This document shows positions 24,374 to 35,955 of a stretch of DNA of 64,000 bases, piece after piece. The position numbers and the translations under genes are program-made. The notes under the pieces were generated by a model. The model saw only the letters and a list, made by a program, of their open reading frames with translations. It had not been told where the DNA came from and made no database searches. This DNA comes from Cloeon dipterum (Eukaryota; Arthropoda; Insecta; Ephemeroptera; Baetidae): positions 18,228,001 to 18,292,000 of the forward strand of contig NC_088786.1 in the NCBI RefSeq assembly GCF_949628265.1, written 5' to 3'. Numbering within the stretch: the stretch's first letter is position 1; the number at the start of each line of letters is the position of its first letter.

Positions 24374-25875
24374 ATTTGCTAGACTCTCGTTTTGAATGGC
24401 TGATCTCTTGTTCCTAAAGAATTTATTTCAATCAATTATTAAACACAAAAAGAAGAAATGCAGGCCAAATATTGAAATTTTAATAATTTACCACTTTTTA
24501 GCTCCAAGAACTTCATTTTTCCTCAAAATCTAAAGTAACTCACAAAGCGCAATTCAAAATTTAGTCAATAACTCCGCTTTCTAATATTGAGAGAGTGCTG
24601 CGCTTACTGAAGGGAAATTAATACGAGTCCATAAAAAAATAAACGTTTTTGAAGGGACCTTAATTTCATGTTGGATTAATATTAAGAACCTTAATTAGTC
24701 AATAAATTTAGAGACAAGCAGGAAATTCTCGTCGTCTAACAATAATTAAAATAATATATGCCAATTAACGAGGAATGATACTGGAAAAGCCTGGAAAATG
24801 CTTGTTGCCAATGCATAAACTCATCGCTTAGGATTCAGTTAAAGCCTAAATTGACCTAAGGAGCGCTGTAATTTTTTTAGAAAATTGGCTGGAAAGTTAC
24901 CGTGCTTCTCAAATGGTAATGGCCGTCTCCTTGAAACCCGATTTAATTTCAAAACCAAGAATTTCCCCCGTGAGTTGCATACACCGTTGGACAGATCTCG
25001 ACGAGAGGAATCGAAATATGCCAAGAAAATATGTTCAAGCACTGTAAATTGTGGAGAAAATTGGCAAAATTTGAATTTTTACTGTAGGAAGGTCCTTTTT
25101 TATTATTGCAAATTGTTTATCGATCAATTGTTTATGGCATCCAACAATTCAAATAATTTTCAGCTGTTGCCCCGTATCATTCCCCTTTAATTAAGAAGAA
25201 AGTTGTTCATAATATCGTAGGTTAATTCTTCAATACATATATAATACACATATATATTATATACCTGCTTGCGTGAGATGAGATTAGTATAAGGTTGACT
25301 ATCATGAATAGATGAAAAAATATACATAAATATTTGAACAGCGGAAAGAGACGACAGGAAATTCTATCTACATAATTTCCTTACGACGCTTCGGGGCCTC
25401 GCTTCCATATTACTGCACTATTTTAATTCAATCACGTCACGTACGCAAACTGTCCTAAATTCGTTCTTGCAAAGTCATAATAATTTTATGTTGTATCTCT
25501 ACTATTAGAAAACTAATGAGTTTAAATAAAAATAAATTCGCCGCTGGATGATTTTTTTTAAATTACATAACTATCGAGAAATATCTCACATAACAGCAGC
25601 CATTCGTAAAAAATTGCGTCCATTAAGTAAACACGGCCATTGTTTCCCGAGATTTGCCTGTTTAGGTCTAGCGGCCATCAATATTTTTAACTTGACCTAG
25701 GCCACACGGCACGGCAACACGTTCACGGGATCAGCTCAAGGTCGAGCGCGGCGGGGGTGAAAGGGACACGGGGGCGGTGCGGTGTGCCGACGTGCCGAAT
25801 TGTTGGCCCGAAACGGCGCGCAGCGCCCAGCACGCACCAACTTGCACTTTCTATTCCCAACTGCGCACTTAACGA
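24374..25875. other. non-coding stretch with repeat A
   Basis: No coding exon seen. It holds dispersed repeat A copy 1 (about 24875-25075) and an AT-rich dinucleotide tract at about 25238-25262. If the exon candidate at 25882 belongs to AGO1, this is part of the AGO1 5'-UTR intron. Confidence 0.4.
24875..25075 (+). repeat. dispersed repeat family A, copy 1
   Basis: Its 36-base core (24981-25016, containing CGACGAGAGGAATCGAAA) matches 53768-53803 at 34 of 36 positions. Weaker similarity continues for about 100 nt upstream and 60 nt downstream, ending near GGCAAAATTTGAA. Confidence 0.6.
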
Positions 25876-25881
25876 ACTCAC

Positions 25882-26150
25882 CTCACCGCTCTTCGCGATT
25901 CGGCGGACGTGCCTCTGGTGCCAAAATGCCCGCTTTCTTTATCTCTCACTCGCTCGTCCGGCCGCTGCTCTGCTCCGTCCGGAGGCGAATTCAGCGCGCG
26001 ACCGCGCACTTGTCTTGTCCAGGCCTGCCTCTCGGGTACGTCGAGCTGGGCATAAAAGCGAGCGCTTCGTCGGCCGGCTGACGACTGTATTTTGACGACC
26101 CTGCTGCCGCCGCCGCTCACAGACAACACGCAGACACGAATCAATAAAAT
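25882..26150 (-). other. candidate non-coding first exon/CpG promoter, possibly of AGO1
   Basis: A GC-rich, CpG-rich block. On the minus strand it contains the ideal donor GAG then GTGAGT (exon end 25882). The nearest downstream minus-strand acceptor next to a start codon is gaattccag at 22867, right before the AGO1 ATG, so this could be a distal 5'-UTR exon. On the plus strand GGCATAAAAGC (about 26050) is TATA-like, so plus-strand use is not excluded. Confidence 0.35.
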
Positions 26151-26998
26151 CTGCTTTCCCTGCCTCTCAGCGCCCGCTCACATACGTACGATCTGGCGAG
26201 GCGAGAGTGCTTGCTCCCGACTCGCAGCACTGTTTTTTGTGTGCGCCGCACAGACAGAGCCGAAACAGGAGATATTATCACCGGAGACACGTACGGGTCC
26301 GTAGGTGCGCGGATGAAAATACCGGAGATTTTCACTACCGGTAATTCAGCAGAATTTAGGCATCGATTATTTCTTCGTTCCACTTTAGGACTGGCAGATA
26401 TGGACTGGATAGTTTAGAGACCAGAAACGATTCTCGATCTCGATTGCTGCTTTCGTGATGTCACACAAACAGCAATAGGGCAAAAATAATGCTCGTAAGT
26501 AGGCGTGGAGCAATCATGTTATCTAACTGCAAACAGTATGGCGTATCCACCAGTCTTACTTAGGCGAGAAATTGATCAATGATAGTAAATTTTTAAAATA
26601 CCGGTATGCAAACTTCTCCTCGGTTCCCCGCGAACACTGCTACTGGTTGATGATTCACTACTTAAATTGAAATTCGCGGGCCATGTCCGAAATCCATTTT
26701 ATGTTCGTGGCTCAAGCACTTTTTAAGCAAGGTTATCGCACTCCCTTCTCTCACACAGCTCGCATGAAACTCTTCTTGCTTTTTATGCATCGGGCTAATG
26801 ACCCCCAAATTTCTCGGCAGAAAACGCTAATTAGCAGCATCACTGCCGTATGGAAATGAGCCGCATGGCAACTTAAAAATCACGACCACCGGCGGTTTAT
26901 CGTTCATAAAATCTGCTCTTGGGCAACTAATTAATTCTTCAGCATTTAACTGCTAAATAACTGTTAGAAAGGAAGTAATGCATAATATTGTTCAAAAT
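26151..26998. other. intergenic, no gene seen
   Basis: Flank between the CpG block and the 3' end of GTF2H3. Short open frames only; nothing recognised. Confidence 0.4.
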
Positions 26999-27004
26999 TT
27001 TATT
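26999..27004 (-). terminator. poly(A) signal of GTF2H3
   Basis: Minus-strand AATAAA only 16 nt after the TGA stop, implying a very short 3'-UTR of about 40 nt. Confidence 0.55.
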
Positions 27005-27020
27005 TGCTGCAATGGTCAGG

Positions 27021-28960
27021 TCACACCATTTTTGCTTTTTTTCTCTTTGGTTTTATCGGTAGGGTACCAGGATTCTTAAAAAGAGTGCTGCAAAATAAAA
27101 AGAAAATTAAATTGCTTAGTAGCTCATAAATATATAAAACTTACTGGCATGTTGTGCAAATTGGGCTGAACTTGCAGACAACTGAAATTGAAGGTTAAAT
27201 TTAATCAAGATTTTTTTAATATCTAAGATAACCAACTTGATAAACACACTGAGCAGACAAATCCAATATCAACAAGTTCCCTGTGGCAGAAGCATGCCGC
27301 CCTGTAGTCGACTTTCACCCTTGGAGGAAGGGCCAGTTTGTTCCTCAACAGCGGCTCAGGCAAGAAGACCCACTGAAAAGATAAAAAATTAAAATCCGAC
27401 AACCTGATTGAAAAAAAATGAGAATACCAATAAGTACTGAAGAAGACCTTGCGGCTGGGGTGGTCTGAAGTACTGTCCCCCAGTGATATCACATCCTTGT
27501 TGGAGAAGACTTGACTCAGGGCCCAAACAGCAAACGTCAATCAAAACATTCTGTAACATATTCCTATTAGATTTTATATCGTGAAATAATTATTGTTCAA
27601 TGCTTAGTAAATTTTTTCAATTGATGTATTAGGCTAAAGTGATCTGTTCAATTTATTATTTAATAAATAAAGAGGAGAATCATCGGTTGATAGAAGTTCA
27701 ACATTTTAGTCATTTTCCCAACTGTCATCAGTAATAATATAACCGCTTGTTTCTTTTCCACTTAAAATGATAATTCAAAAGACACGTCCACTGGATTTTC
27801 TGAGAACAACGACCACTGGAAGATAATGTAGCTCACAACTCACAGGAATTTCGACATGGAAGTGCGGAAATTAGAAAGATTAAAATAAATTTAAAAAATT
27901 TATTAATTGTATAATGCTAAGTTGCAGGAGGGAGTCTGAAAGTGCCTTAAAATCAAAAGTAACCAGTGGTGCCGCTGCTTTAAACTTTAAGGGGCTTAGG
28001 AAACTAGTGAGTTGTTAAGTGGTGATATTAAATATAAAATTTAATTATTATAGCACATTAAAAGATTATAATATTATACCAGTAAAACAATCAATACATA
28101 GTTTTTGTGTATGATAAAATTGTTTTACAAGGCACTATAACATTCCTAATAAATAGCAGAGCTATCAAATTGATTCATTACATTGAAATTTAGCTATTCA
28201 AGCACAAGCAGTGCATCGCATAAAATTAGATTTACCAAAGGGAATTTTGGCTTCTTTAAAAAAAAGCGCCAATACATTTTTAAGGTTGTTAAATCAATTT
28301 CAAATAAGTGCAACATCCAATGTCCATTATTTGTTAACAAAAGAAAAATACGATTGAATCAAAATAAAAAAATTAGCCCAATTTAACCTGTTTCTGAGCA
28401 GTGAAGAAGACATTCATAAAGTTCATGTACTGGGACACACTCTGGCCATTGGCAGTGACTACAAGCACCCTGGCGTTCAGCTGGCGCTCTTCCTGCTGCA
28501 TGCGGTGCACGTAACAAAGGGCCCGTCCCAGTGCCCCGGACAGCATGCTCTCTCCTTTGCTGTTCGAGCCAGCGCTTCGTTTCAGCAACTGGGCTATTTT
28601 TCTGCGCACGGTCCTCTCCAGCTCGTTGAACAGTTCGTGTTGGCCGTCCTGCTGTCTCAGGTCGGACATATCGGCCTTCCTCTCAGGGTAAATCCACTCG
28701 GTGGTCTCAGTGTCGCAGGCGACCAGGGCAAGCAGGTTTTTCAACCTCATCATCATGTGTGCGTTGCTGAAGGCGATCACGGCCTCTAGCACCTGGCCCG
28801 CCAGGACCGGATCGTTGCGAAGGGTAGTCGCCCTGCTGAGGCCCACGTCCAGCACCACCACCAGCAGGCTCGACTCTGTTAGGTCTAGAAATTTGTGAGA
28901 TTGGAAATGCGTGATGAGTTTGGAATGGTTCAAAAAGAGCACACCTTCGCCCGTGTCCAT
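27021..28960 (-). CDS. GTF2H3: TFIIH core subunit p34 (Tfb4)
   Basis: Six exons join in phase into 291 residues: 28945-28960, 28388-28884, 27428-27550, 27237-27372, 27145-27181, 27021-27087 (human protein 308). Start MDTGE; then LLVVVLDVG opens the von Willebrand A-type fold. [14 protein letters not shown] and [12 protein letters not shown] are family signatures. The C-terminal zinc-binding motif is [18 protein letters not shown] plus [11 protein letters not shown], with the cysteines spread over exons 4 and 5. A Lys-rich tail PKRKKAKMV ends the protein. p34 pairs with p44 in the TFIIH core, used in RNA polymerase II initiation and nucleotide excision repair. The first intron is only 60 nt, in frame and without a stop, so an unspliced message would simply add 20 residues; the spliced form fits the family better. 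Confidence 0.95.
27941..27990 (+). repeat. dispersed repeat family C, copy 1 (in a GTF2H3 intron)
   Basis: GCCTTAAAATC, then AGTAACC, then TGG and GCC, matching 57406-57460 at 27 of 33 positions. Five of the six differences are transitions, as expected of an old copy. Confidence 0.5.
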
Positions 28961-30204
28961 CGCTGTTCAGAAGTTTCTCTGTTGATTTTTAGGTGCTGAA
29001 CATCTTAATCAATGCAGTTGAAAAATTCCAAATAGAAACCCAACTCTCAATGGGAGATGAAAGCCTACATAAAAGAAATCCAAGCACAACATAAACTCTA
29101 ACCGTGATCGTAATCGTAACACACTCTCTACTATAGTCAGTTTGTATGTAGTCGTGTTTTGATTTTTCATGAAAAACCGGCGCACTAGAGGGGGAGGGAA
29201 ATTTATATTTCAATTGTGATTGGTTCCGGCGTTGCCATGGAAATCCTGCAGCCAATCACATTCGAGAAATAATTTTCCTGGACAGTGGGCGCGAAAAGGA
29301 CTAGTCGAATATTTTTTTTATCTATCATCATGATCTCAACGTGCTCGTTGTTTAATGTTTTACTTCGCATTTTGCATGATATGAGAAGCTATTATTGCAT
29401 TTTTCATAAAAAAATTATTATTCGAAGTCTCGGCTGCGCATTTTTGAGGTGGCGCGGCTGGCTCGAACGGGTTAATTAACCCCGCGGCGGCAGCTGACAA
29501 GGAAAAAACACTACTTATAGGATTCAACGTTGTTCTTGGGGAAACCATTGAATTTGTGTAGCTTTTTATGATGTGAAACACGTACAGTGGTAGAAAATTA
29601 TATGATTTAACGATTTTAGTGGTATAGTTGGAGATTTAGAAAAAATGGTCCAAGACTTTATTAAAACTAATTTAAAAAGTTACAGTTTTTGTTTGATTGT
29701 TCTAAGCAATTTGTGGGTCATTTTTGGTGTTACGGTAAAAATAAAAAAATCCCCAGTTCCGTGCTTTTCATATTTTTAATGATTAATCGTAAAGCAAAAA
29801 ATAAACACAACATTCTGAAAGCTTAATTATATGCTGAAATTAATTTAATGGCTTAAAAGTGCATGATTCGTGCTCATTTGCTTGTCCCGCAACGATCAAG
29901 CTGTTAGAAATAATAGTCGATCGTTTAAAATTCACGCAGCCCTAAATTTGAAGAACCTCAATATTCTCAATATTCACTTTGCATCAAATTTTAAGAAATA
30001 CCAAAATTCCCTTGTGCTCGTTAGTTTTTGCAATTATTCACAGCATTTTGGGAATGATATGAAAATATTGCCCACACCGTACATTTTAATTTTAAAACAG
30101 GGAAAAAAGTGTCTCCTAACAAAAGAATATGTTTAAAATCGTGGAAGGCAGGTGACAAATTATTAAAATCCGGTCTTATTTAAACTTACAAGTAGGTTGC
30201 TATT
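28961..30204. other. GTF2H3 upstream region and intergenic spacer
   Basis: It contains CCAAT-type boxes on both strands (ATTGG 29219-29223, CCAAT 29252-29256), an E2F-type TTTCGCGC on the minus strand (29289-29296), and the 14-base palindrome GGGTTAATTAACCC (29469-29482). The first half is the probable GTF2H3 promoter. No coding exon seen; 29500-30200 is plain AT-rich sequence. Confidence 0.45.
29289..29296 (-). promoter_or_regulatory. E2F-type site upstream of GTF2H3
   Basis: TTTCGCGC followed by CCAC on the minus strand, about 330 bp upstream of the start codon of a TFIIH/repair gene. Seen by motif only. Confidence 0.3.
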
Positions 30205-30210
30205 TTTATT
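30205..30210 (-). terminator. poly(A) signal of the SMB-like receptor gene
   Basis: Minus-strand AATAAA, 189 nt after the TAA stop at 30400-30402 and the first canonical one. Confidence 0.5.
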
Positions 30211-30399
30211 TGGCTGATATGTACATCATAAATCATAATTAATACAATTGTTAAATTATACAGTTATCGTCTGCAAATTACACAATATATAGGAAACAAA
30301 AATGCACTCTCTGCTGTATGTACAAAAATATTGTTTGAACTTTTCTATCACCGCTTCGATTGCACAAATGTTGGAAAATTGGGACTGGTAATTAACTGT

Positions 30400-33300
30400 T
30401 TAGTAAAGCGTTTCATCGGTGCTCCTGCTGGAATCCATGCTGTGTAGCGAGGACTTGGTGGACATGACGCTGCTGGAGAAGGCCGACCAAGGCAGCATGT
30501 CGGCGCTGGTGGTGACCTTGGCGGGGCCCTTGATGCCCTGGATGGTGTCCGAGTTAATGACGCCGCGCCTCTTACGCCTGAAGCAGCCGCAGCAGCAGCG
30601 GTCCTTGCACTCCTTCAGCACCTTGGAGGTGCAGGTGAAGGCGAGGAAGATGAACAGGCCCTGCAGGCTGTTGAGCACGACGAAGACGAGCCAAAGGGCG
30701 GGCGTGTCGAGGAAGCCGGCCAACAGGCCCACTGACCAGGTAAGGCCCATCAGCACGGCCAGCCGAAGGTAGAGCCGGAAGTCGGTGCGCGTCACGCTCG
30801 ACGTGTGGATCATCAGGGCGCTCGAGGTGAAGAAAACGGCGTTCAGCAGCATCACTGCTGACACCGGCGCGGCGAAGAAGAGCAGCAGCGAACGCCGGCT
30901 CGTGAACCAGCAGATGCCAGGTCGCGCCGCGAACGCCGGACGCAGCATTTCAGACACGGCCCCGGCGGGTGCATTCTCCACCAGCACCGCTGCCAGCACC
31001 ACCAGGGCAGGGGTCAGCCAGCACAGCAGGGAGGTGAAGAAAAATCGCTTCCACCTGGGAACAGTTGACACGTTTTATATGCCAGGAATTTTTCCTTACT
31101 AAAAAAGAAAAAAAATGTTCTTCGCTAAACAGTAAATATTTGTATTTTCTTCTCTAAAATCTACGATAAATAACCAAAAGTTGCAGGTCAAAAGCTCAGA
31201 GGGAATATAATCTTACCTATGTCAAATACAATATTAATTTTTATTCCACTTTAGAGTGAAAATAGCTCGTTTGGGTTATTTAAATGATAGTTTAATTTTA
31301 TGGGGAAGTTGTACTAGATTGAAGATTTAAAAAGTAATATAACTTTTCTATTAAGCTACATATTAATGTACAACAACATGAAAATTCTTGAGCTGGGATT
31401 TAAAATTGTGCCTGAAATTTTTGACAGCAATAGCATTCTTTTTACAATAAACAATAACGTTTCATGTTTTATTCTTTAAGTGTGGGGGAATTTTTTTCAA
31501 TATATAAGTCAGTTTCTTTGTCTCTAACTATTTTTAAAACATTAGATTTTTTGTACTGAGTAAAGCAACATTCAATTTGTTTGATGCAATAAAGTGATTG
31601 TAATTAATAATTGCATCCTTGACAGCACTTTTTTTTATCTAAAATTGAATTGGTTTTTACTATTTTTTATAGAGACAACTGCAGATTTACTAAATTTAAT
31701 TTCTTTTAACCATTATTCAAGCAACAAATTTTTACCTGGAAGATGATGAGCACCTGAGTTGCGTAGTGGCTCTTCTGAGGGAGCTCCAAACATCCACCGC
31801 AATGGCCAGCATCCAGGAGAAGGCGGCGAGGAAACAGTAGAGGGTCAGCACGGCTGAGGCGACACAGAAGGCGTGATGCTGGCGAACCACCTGTCCCAAC
31901 AAGAAGGCCAGGTAGGCGACCAGCAGGGCGACACACAGGGATGCCAGGTTGTTAGCTGAAGCTCTATGCGTCTTGGACAGGGCGAAGGCGAGTAGGTGCA
32001 GCACGAGGCAGATTATCGAGATGCCGAGGCAGACGAGGGTCACGTAGCCGAGGGCGGCCCCGAATCTGTCTTCGGCTAGAGAGGCCGCGTCCTCTACTAC
32101 GGGCTGTTTGCAAACGAGCGCGGAGCCATTTCGCAAAAGCTTAAACTCTCGTAGCTGCACGCCGGTGTTGGTCACCAGGAGAGTGTCCGGCTCGATGACC
32201 GAGAACTCCTCCACTGACAGCTGGGTGGAGTCGCAGTCCAGCTTTCCATCCGGAATTTCATTGGTTTTAATCTCCTCGGAAGGCTTGTCCTGCTTCAGCG
32301 GCTGCGGCTTGACAGACACGCAGCCCGAGTCCGCGGACTCTTGGCAGACCAGGGTCCGACAGGAGCCCACAAACGGATCAAATATCCTGCCCTGGCAACT
32401 GTGCACCGGACTGAAGTCGAACAGCACGGCGAAGGCTGTCGGGCTGAAGTCCTTGAAGAGCCCGTTCCTGGTGCCCAACAAGCCCTGGCAGGAGAGCTCC
32501 TGCACCGGCACGCCCCAGCACATGGCGCAGTAGACGTTCTTGAAAGTGCGGCCGACGCCGTGGAAGACATGAGCTGTGTGCTTCTCGCACATTTCGGCCA
32601 CCTTCGGCTCTCGCCATGAGTCTGGACATCGTCCAGTCACGTTAGGACGGCACCTGTCAACCGCAATTTTTTTAGTACAACTTGATGATTTTTTTAAAGT
32701 AATTATTTAGTTATAAAAATATAAAATTAGTTTAAGGAGGTGGAAAATTGTACTTCATTAGACGACTGTACAGCAATTCCACCCATTTTCATTTAAAATT
32801 TAAATTTTGCAGCTTATAAGGATTATATTTACATATTTTTGCTTACAAAAGGTAAATTTCTCTTTTAGAATTCGAATATTTAGTTTTTGGTGATAACATT
32901 GAACTCGTGTGCTTGATGAAGCTTTCAATTTGCTATTAAGTCTTAAGTCAAAGGTCAAGGTCACCTATCGTGACCTTTTTTTTAAATTTAAAATTTTCAT
33001 GGTGATAGATATCCTCATTCGATTCAGTACAGGGACAAAATATAGCATTAAATACGGACTGACTAAAGTATTCTTTGTTCCCAAAAAATACCAAATCGAT
33101 TATAATCTGTGAGAGAGAAAATCCCTTACTTGCGAACTAGGTGGATTAGCCCCTCAGGCAGCACTGGGTCCACGTGGCAGGGGTGCCAGGTGAGACTCCG
33201 CTGTCTGCGTCGGAGGCGCTGCAGCAGCGAACTGGTGTTGCTCGGCGTCCTCTGCTGTCCGCGGCGCAGGAAAGCGGCCACTTTGGCGCCGACCTCCTTA

Positions 33301-35771
33301 CCAGCCGCCTCCTCCGTCACCGAAGGCTTTGGGGGCTCCATGCGGGGAAGCCAGACGCCCCAGGTGCCGTTCTCGAAGCGCATTTTGCGCCTAATTTCCA
33401 GCTGGTCAGCCTCATGTAGCGACGGACACTCGAGGCGCGCGCCCCACACCTCCAGATTAGTTGGATTGGCGTCGTTGCAGACCGCGCAGTGCACGTTGCG
33501 GTAGGTCACGGACGTCTCGCGGTCCGTCACAGGTAGGTCGGACACTGGGTCACCTTTGGACGAGTTGGCCGGACCTTCGCATGCGGTCTTGGTCGCGTTC
33601 GAAGCCGTTGAATTGGACGGGCACGTCGAGATGAGGTAGATGCCGCCAAAGTTGCGCAGCTCGCGACATTCAAATGGCCTGGAAGATGGATAGTTTTCGA
33701 TTATTAATTATTTTAATCTCTTTTGCGATGAAACAATGTCTGCTGAAAGGTTGTCCCATAATATGTGTACAAATTTCAGAGTGGTTCAAAACTCTAACAC
33801 GATTTTTTCGATTTTGTCAAGATTTTCAAATATTGCAAGCTCTAAATCTCGGGTTCTTACGATCAGAATTGTAAAACCTGCACCCCATTAGACTCGTCTC
33901 AACCTCCCCTGACCAACTGAAGGGTTTGGGGGATGCCCATTAATGTTCTCCATTTTTTAATGCACCCGAATTTCCCGATTTCCTTTTAATATTTTGAAGA
34001 ATTGTTAAAAATAAAAAACGATTTGTTTAGCTCCTTAAAAAGTTTCATTTTAAATGTTTGAGAAATCACCTTAGAACGCGGATTTATACAACCTGCTTGG
34101 CACAGAAGTATTGAGGTTGCATATCCCAAATCAATTTATGAATCGCAAATAAAATTCTCCTCTTCAAGTGCTTGAAATTGAACCTCAAACAATTACTACG
34201 TTCCATTTCAATTCATCATTGCAATGATTCAGTATTTATTTTAAACGCTTTGTCATTGAACGCACTTTGATTTAATTAAACTGAAAGTCTGTGAGAAACT
34301 GTATATTCCCACACACTGAAATTAAATCACAATTAAAATAGGCACGATTCATTAGCGGCACGCAGTCGTTTTGCAACTCAATTACTTGCGGGCGGCCGCA
34401 ACCTTTCACCCAAAATTATCCAGGAAACTGGTCCATGCTTTATGGACGCGCAATTACTTCCCCTCGTACCGCGAATTACTCGCGTTGCTCAAGAGCAAAA
34501 CGGCAGCTCGCATAGCACACATTCTCGATTTATTACATGTGTGTGTACTGAAGCGAGTATCCAGCAGCCAAGGATCTCACTCTCATTGCCAGTCGTCAGC
34601 TAGTGAAATATTTTTTTTTGTAACAAGAGCAGTGGTGGTAATTGGTGCCTGCAACAGGTGTTGCGGGTAAATACATACGAGCTTTGATCTGAAGCGTGCA
34701 GTTTTAAAAATTATTTGTGCGAAGCTATACTCTAATTGAATGCTTTTTAGGTCGCACTCGCAAGCATCATCAAGTGTGATAAAATTTAGAAAAAAATATT
34801 TTAAAATGTGGAGCATTTGAAAGAAGCTGTTTTTATAGTCCACCTAAATCATCAGTCAATCGGATTGCGGACAAAACTTTCAGCTTTTATTCCTTGTACT
34901 TAATTCAGCAGGGTTCAAATGTCAAATTCATCTTTGAGTCACACTGGTAATCGCATCTGTGATTTATGTTGCCTGAGGAAATCGCAAAGGTGGTTATTAT
35001 GGCTATGGATGCAATGAGTCACTCATAAAAGTACACATGTTTGAAGCCTGCACATTCATGGAGAGTGCCGGAAGATATTTAGAAATGCAAAAGTTAAAAA
35101 ATACATTTAATTTGCAAAAAAAACAAGTTTTGAGCCACCGAATTCCTTGCACGGTATATATAAAATTTATTACATAGAGACTACAACTTGTTTCTTGCGT
35201 GAAATTATTTTTTTGTTAAAAATTTATCACTCAATCTTATTTTATAATTTTAAATTTTATAAGAAATAAAATATAAACAATTAAGATTTTTATGGAATAA
35301 GATCTTGCAAACATTTATTGCCATTATTTTTATCAGAGAAAAATTCAATAAATAACCTACATATATGCCTTACTTTTACCAAATATTAAATTTTCTAAGA
35401 ATAGTAAAACATCAAAATCTGTTAAAATATGTATTTAACAATATTAGAATAATTTCATTTAATTAATCTTACAGTTGCTCCTTTGCAGTGAGTTGGACGC
35501 TTGGCGCGTCGTCGCAGCAGTCTGCGTGGCGGCTGCATTCGCGGTCGCACATGCAGTTGCGCTCCTTCCAGTCCGTCTCTAGCGGCAGCTGCCGCGGCGC
35601 CCGTGGCGCCGACGCCGGCGTTACCTCGCCAGCCGCGGGCTCACCCTGTTGGCACGTGTCGACGCCACCACACGGAAGCAGCAGCGCCGGCGGCGACAGC
35701 GCCACGTCCATGGCGCCGCCGACGACTACCGTCGCCACTGCTGCCAGCACGGCCAACACGGCCGCCTTCAT
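30400..35771 (-). CDS. seven-transmembrane receptor with somatomedin-B-like head (adhesion/Methuselah-like class)
   Basis: Four exons join in phase (35473-35771, 33130-33678, 31736-32653, 30400-31054) into 806 residues. A signal peptide (MKAAVLAVLAAVATVVVGG) leads an eight-cysteine region with NCMCDREC and ADCCDD, like a somatomedin B domain; its last Cys is coded in exon 2. The large ectodomain has two similar cysteine blocks (VTYRNVHCAVCNDAN and TFKNVYCAMCWGVP), N-glycosylation sites and no visible GPS cleavage motif. Seven hydrophobic helices follow: TM1 LVCLGISIICLVLHLLAF, TM2 NLASLCVALLVAYL, TM3 FSWMLAIAVDVW, TM4 FTSLLCWLTPALVVL, TM5 VSAVMLLNAVFF, TM6 LAVLMGLTWSVGLLAG, TM7 LVFVVLNSLQGLFIF. 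The cytosolic tail has CCCGCFRRKRRG and a Ser-rich end. Family class is clear; the ligand is unknown. The start codon is preceded by a splice acceptor and a four-codon upstream frame. Confidence 0.9.
33679..35472 (-). other. receptor intron 1
   Basis: A 1794-bp intron. A weak, rearranged match to repeat B (about 33800-33895: TTTTGTCAAGATTTT, later ACCCCATTAG) is the only structure noticed. No exon seen on either strand. Confidence 0.5.
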
Positions 35772-35782
35772 CTCTTTCGCAT
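35768..35782 (-). promoter_or_regulatory. four-codon upstream reading frame overlapping the receptor start codon
   Basis: Directly after the acceptor tttcag, the message reads ATG CGA AAG AGA TGA. The stop TGA overlaps the receptor ATG as ATGA. Such an overlap is a known arrangement for re-initiation control. Confidence 0.5.
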
Positions 35783-35842
35783 CTGAAACACAAACCGAAT
35801 TTTAATCATTTCACGGCCAACTGAATCCAAGTTTTATATTTT

Positions 35843-35955
35843 TTTTTCAAAATTGACGAATTGCATTAGAGGTTTGGCTTTATAATTCAGCAGATATGAG
35901 TGTTTGAGAAAAAATCTTACAATTAGCAAATTCGGAAAGCTGATGAAATTTGCAA
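35843..35955 (-). repeat. dispersed repeat family B, copy
   Basis: On the minus strand: CATCAGCTTTCCGAATTTG, then ACTCATATCTGCTGAATTAT, then AAAGCCAAACC. Same order and spacing as 39222-39330 and 58523-58640. Confidence 0.6.
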
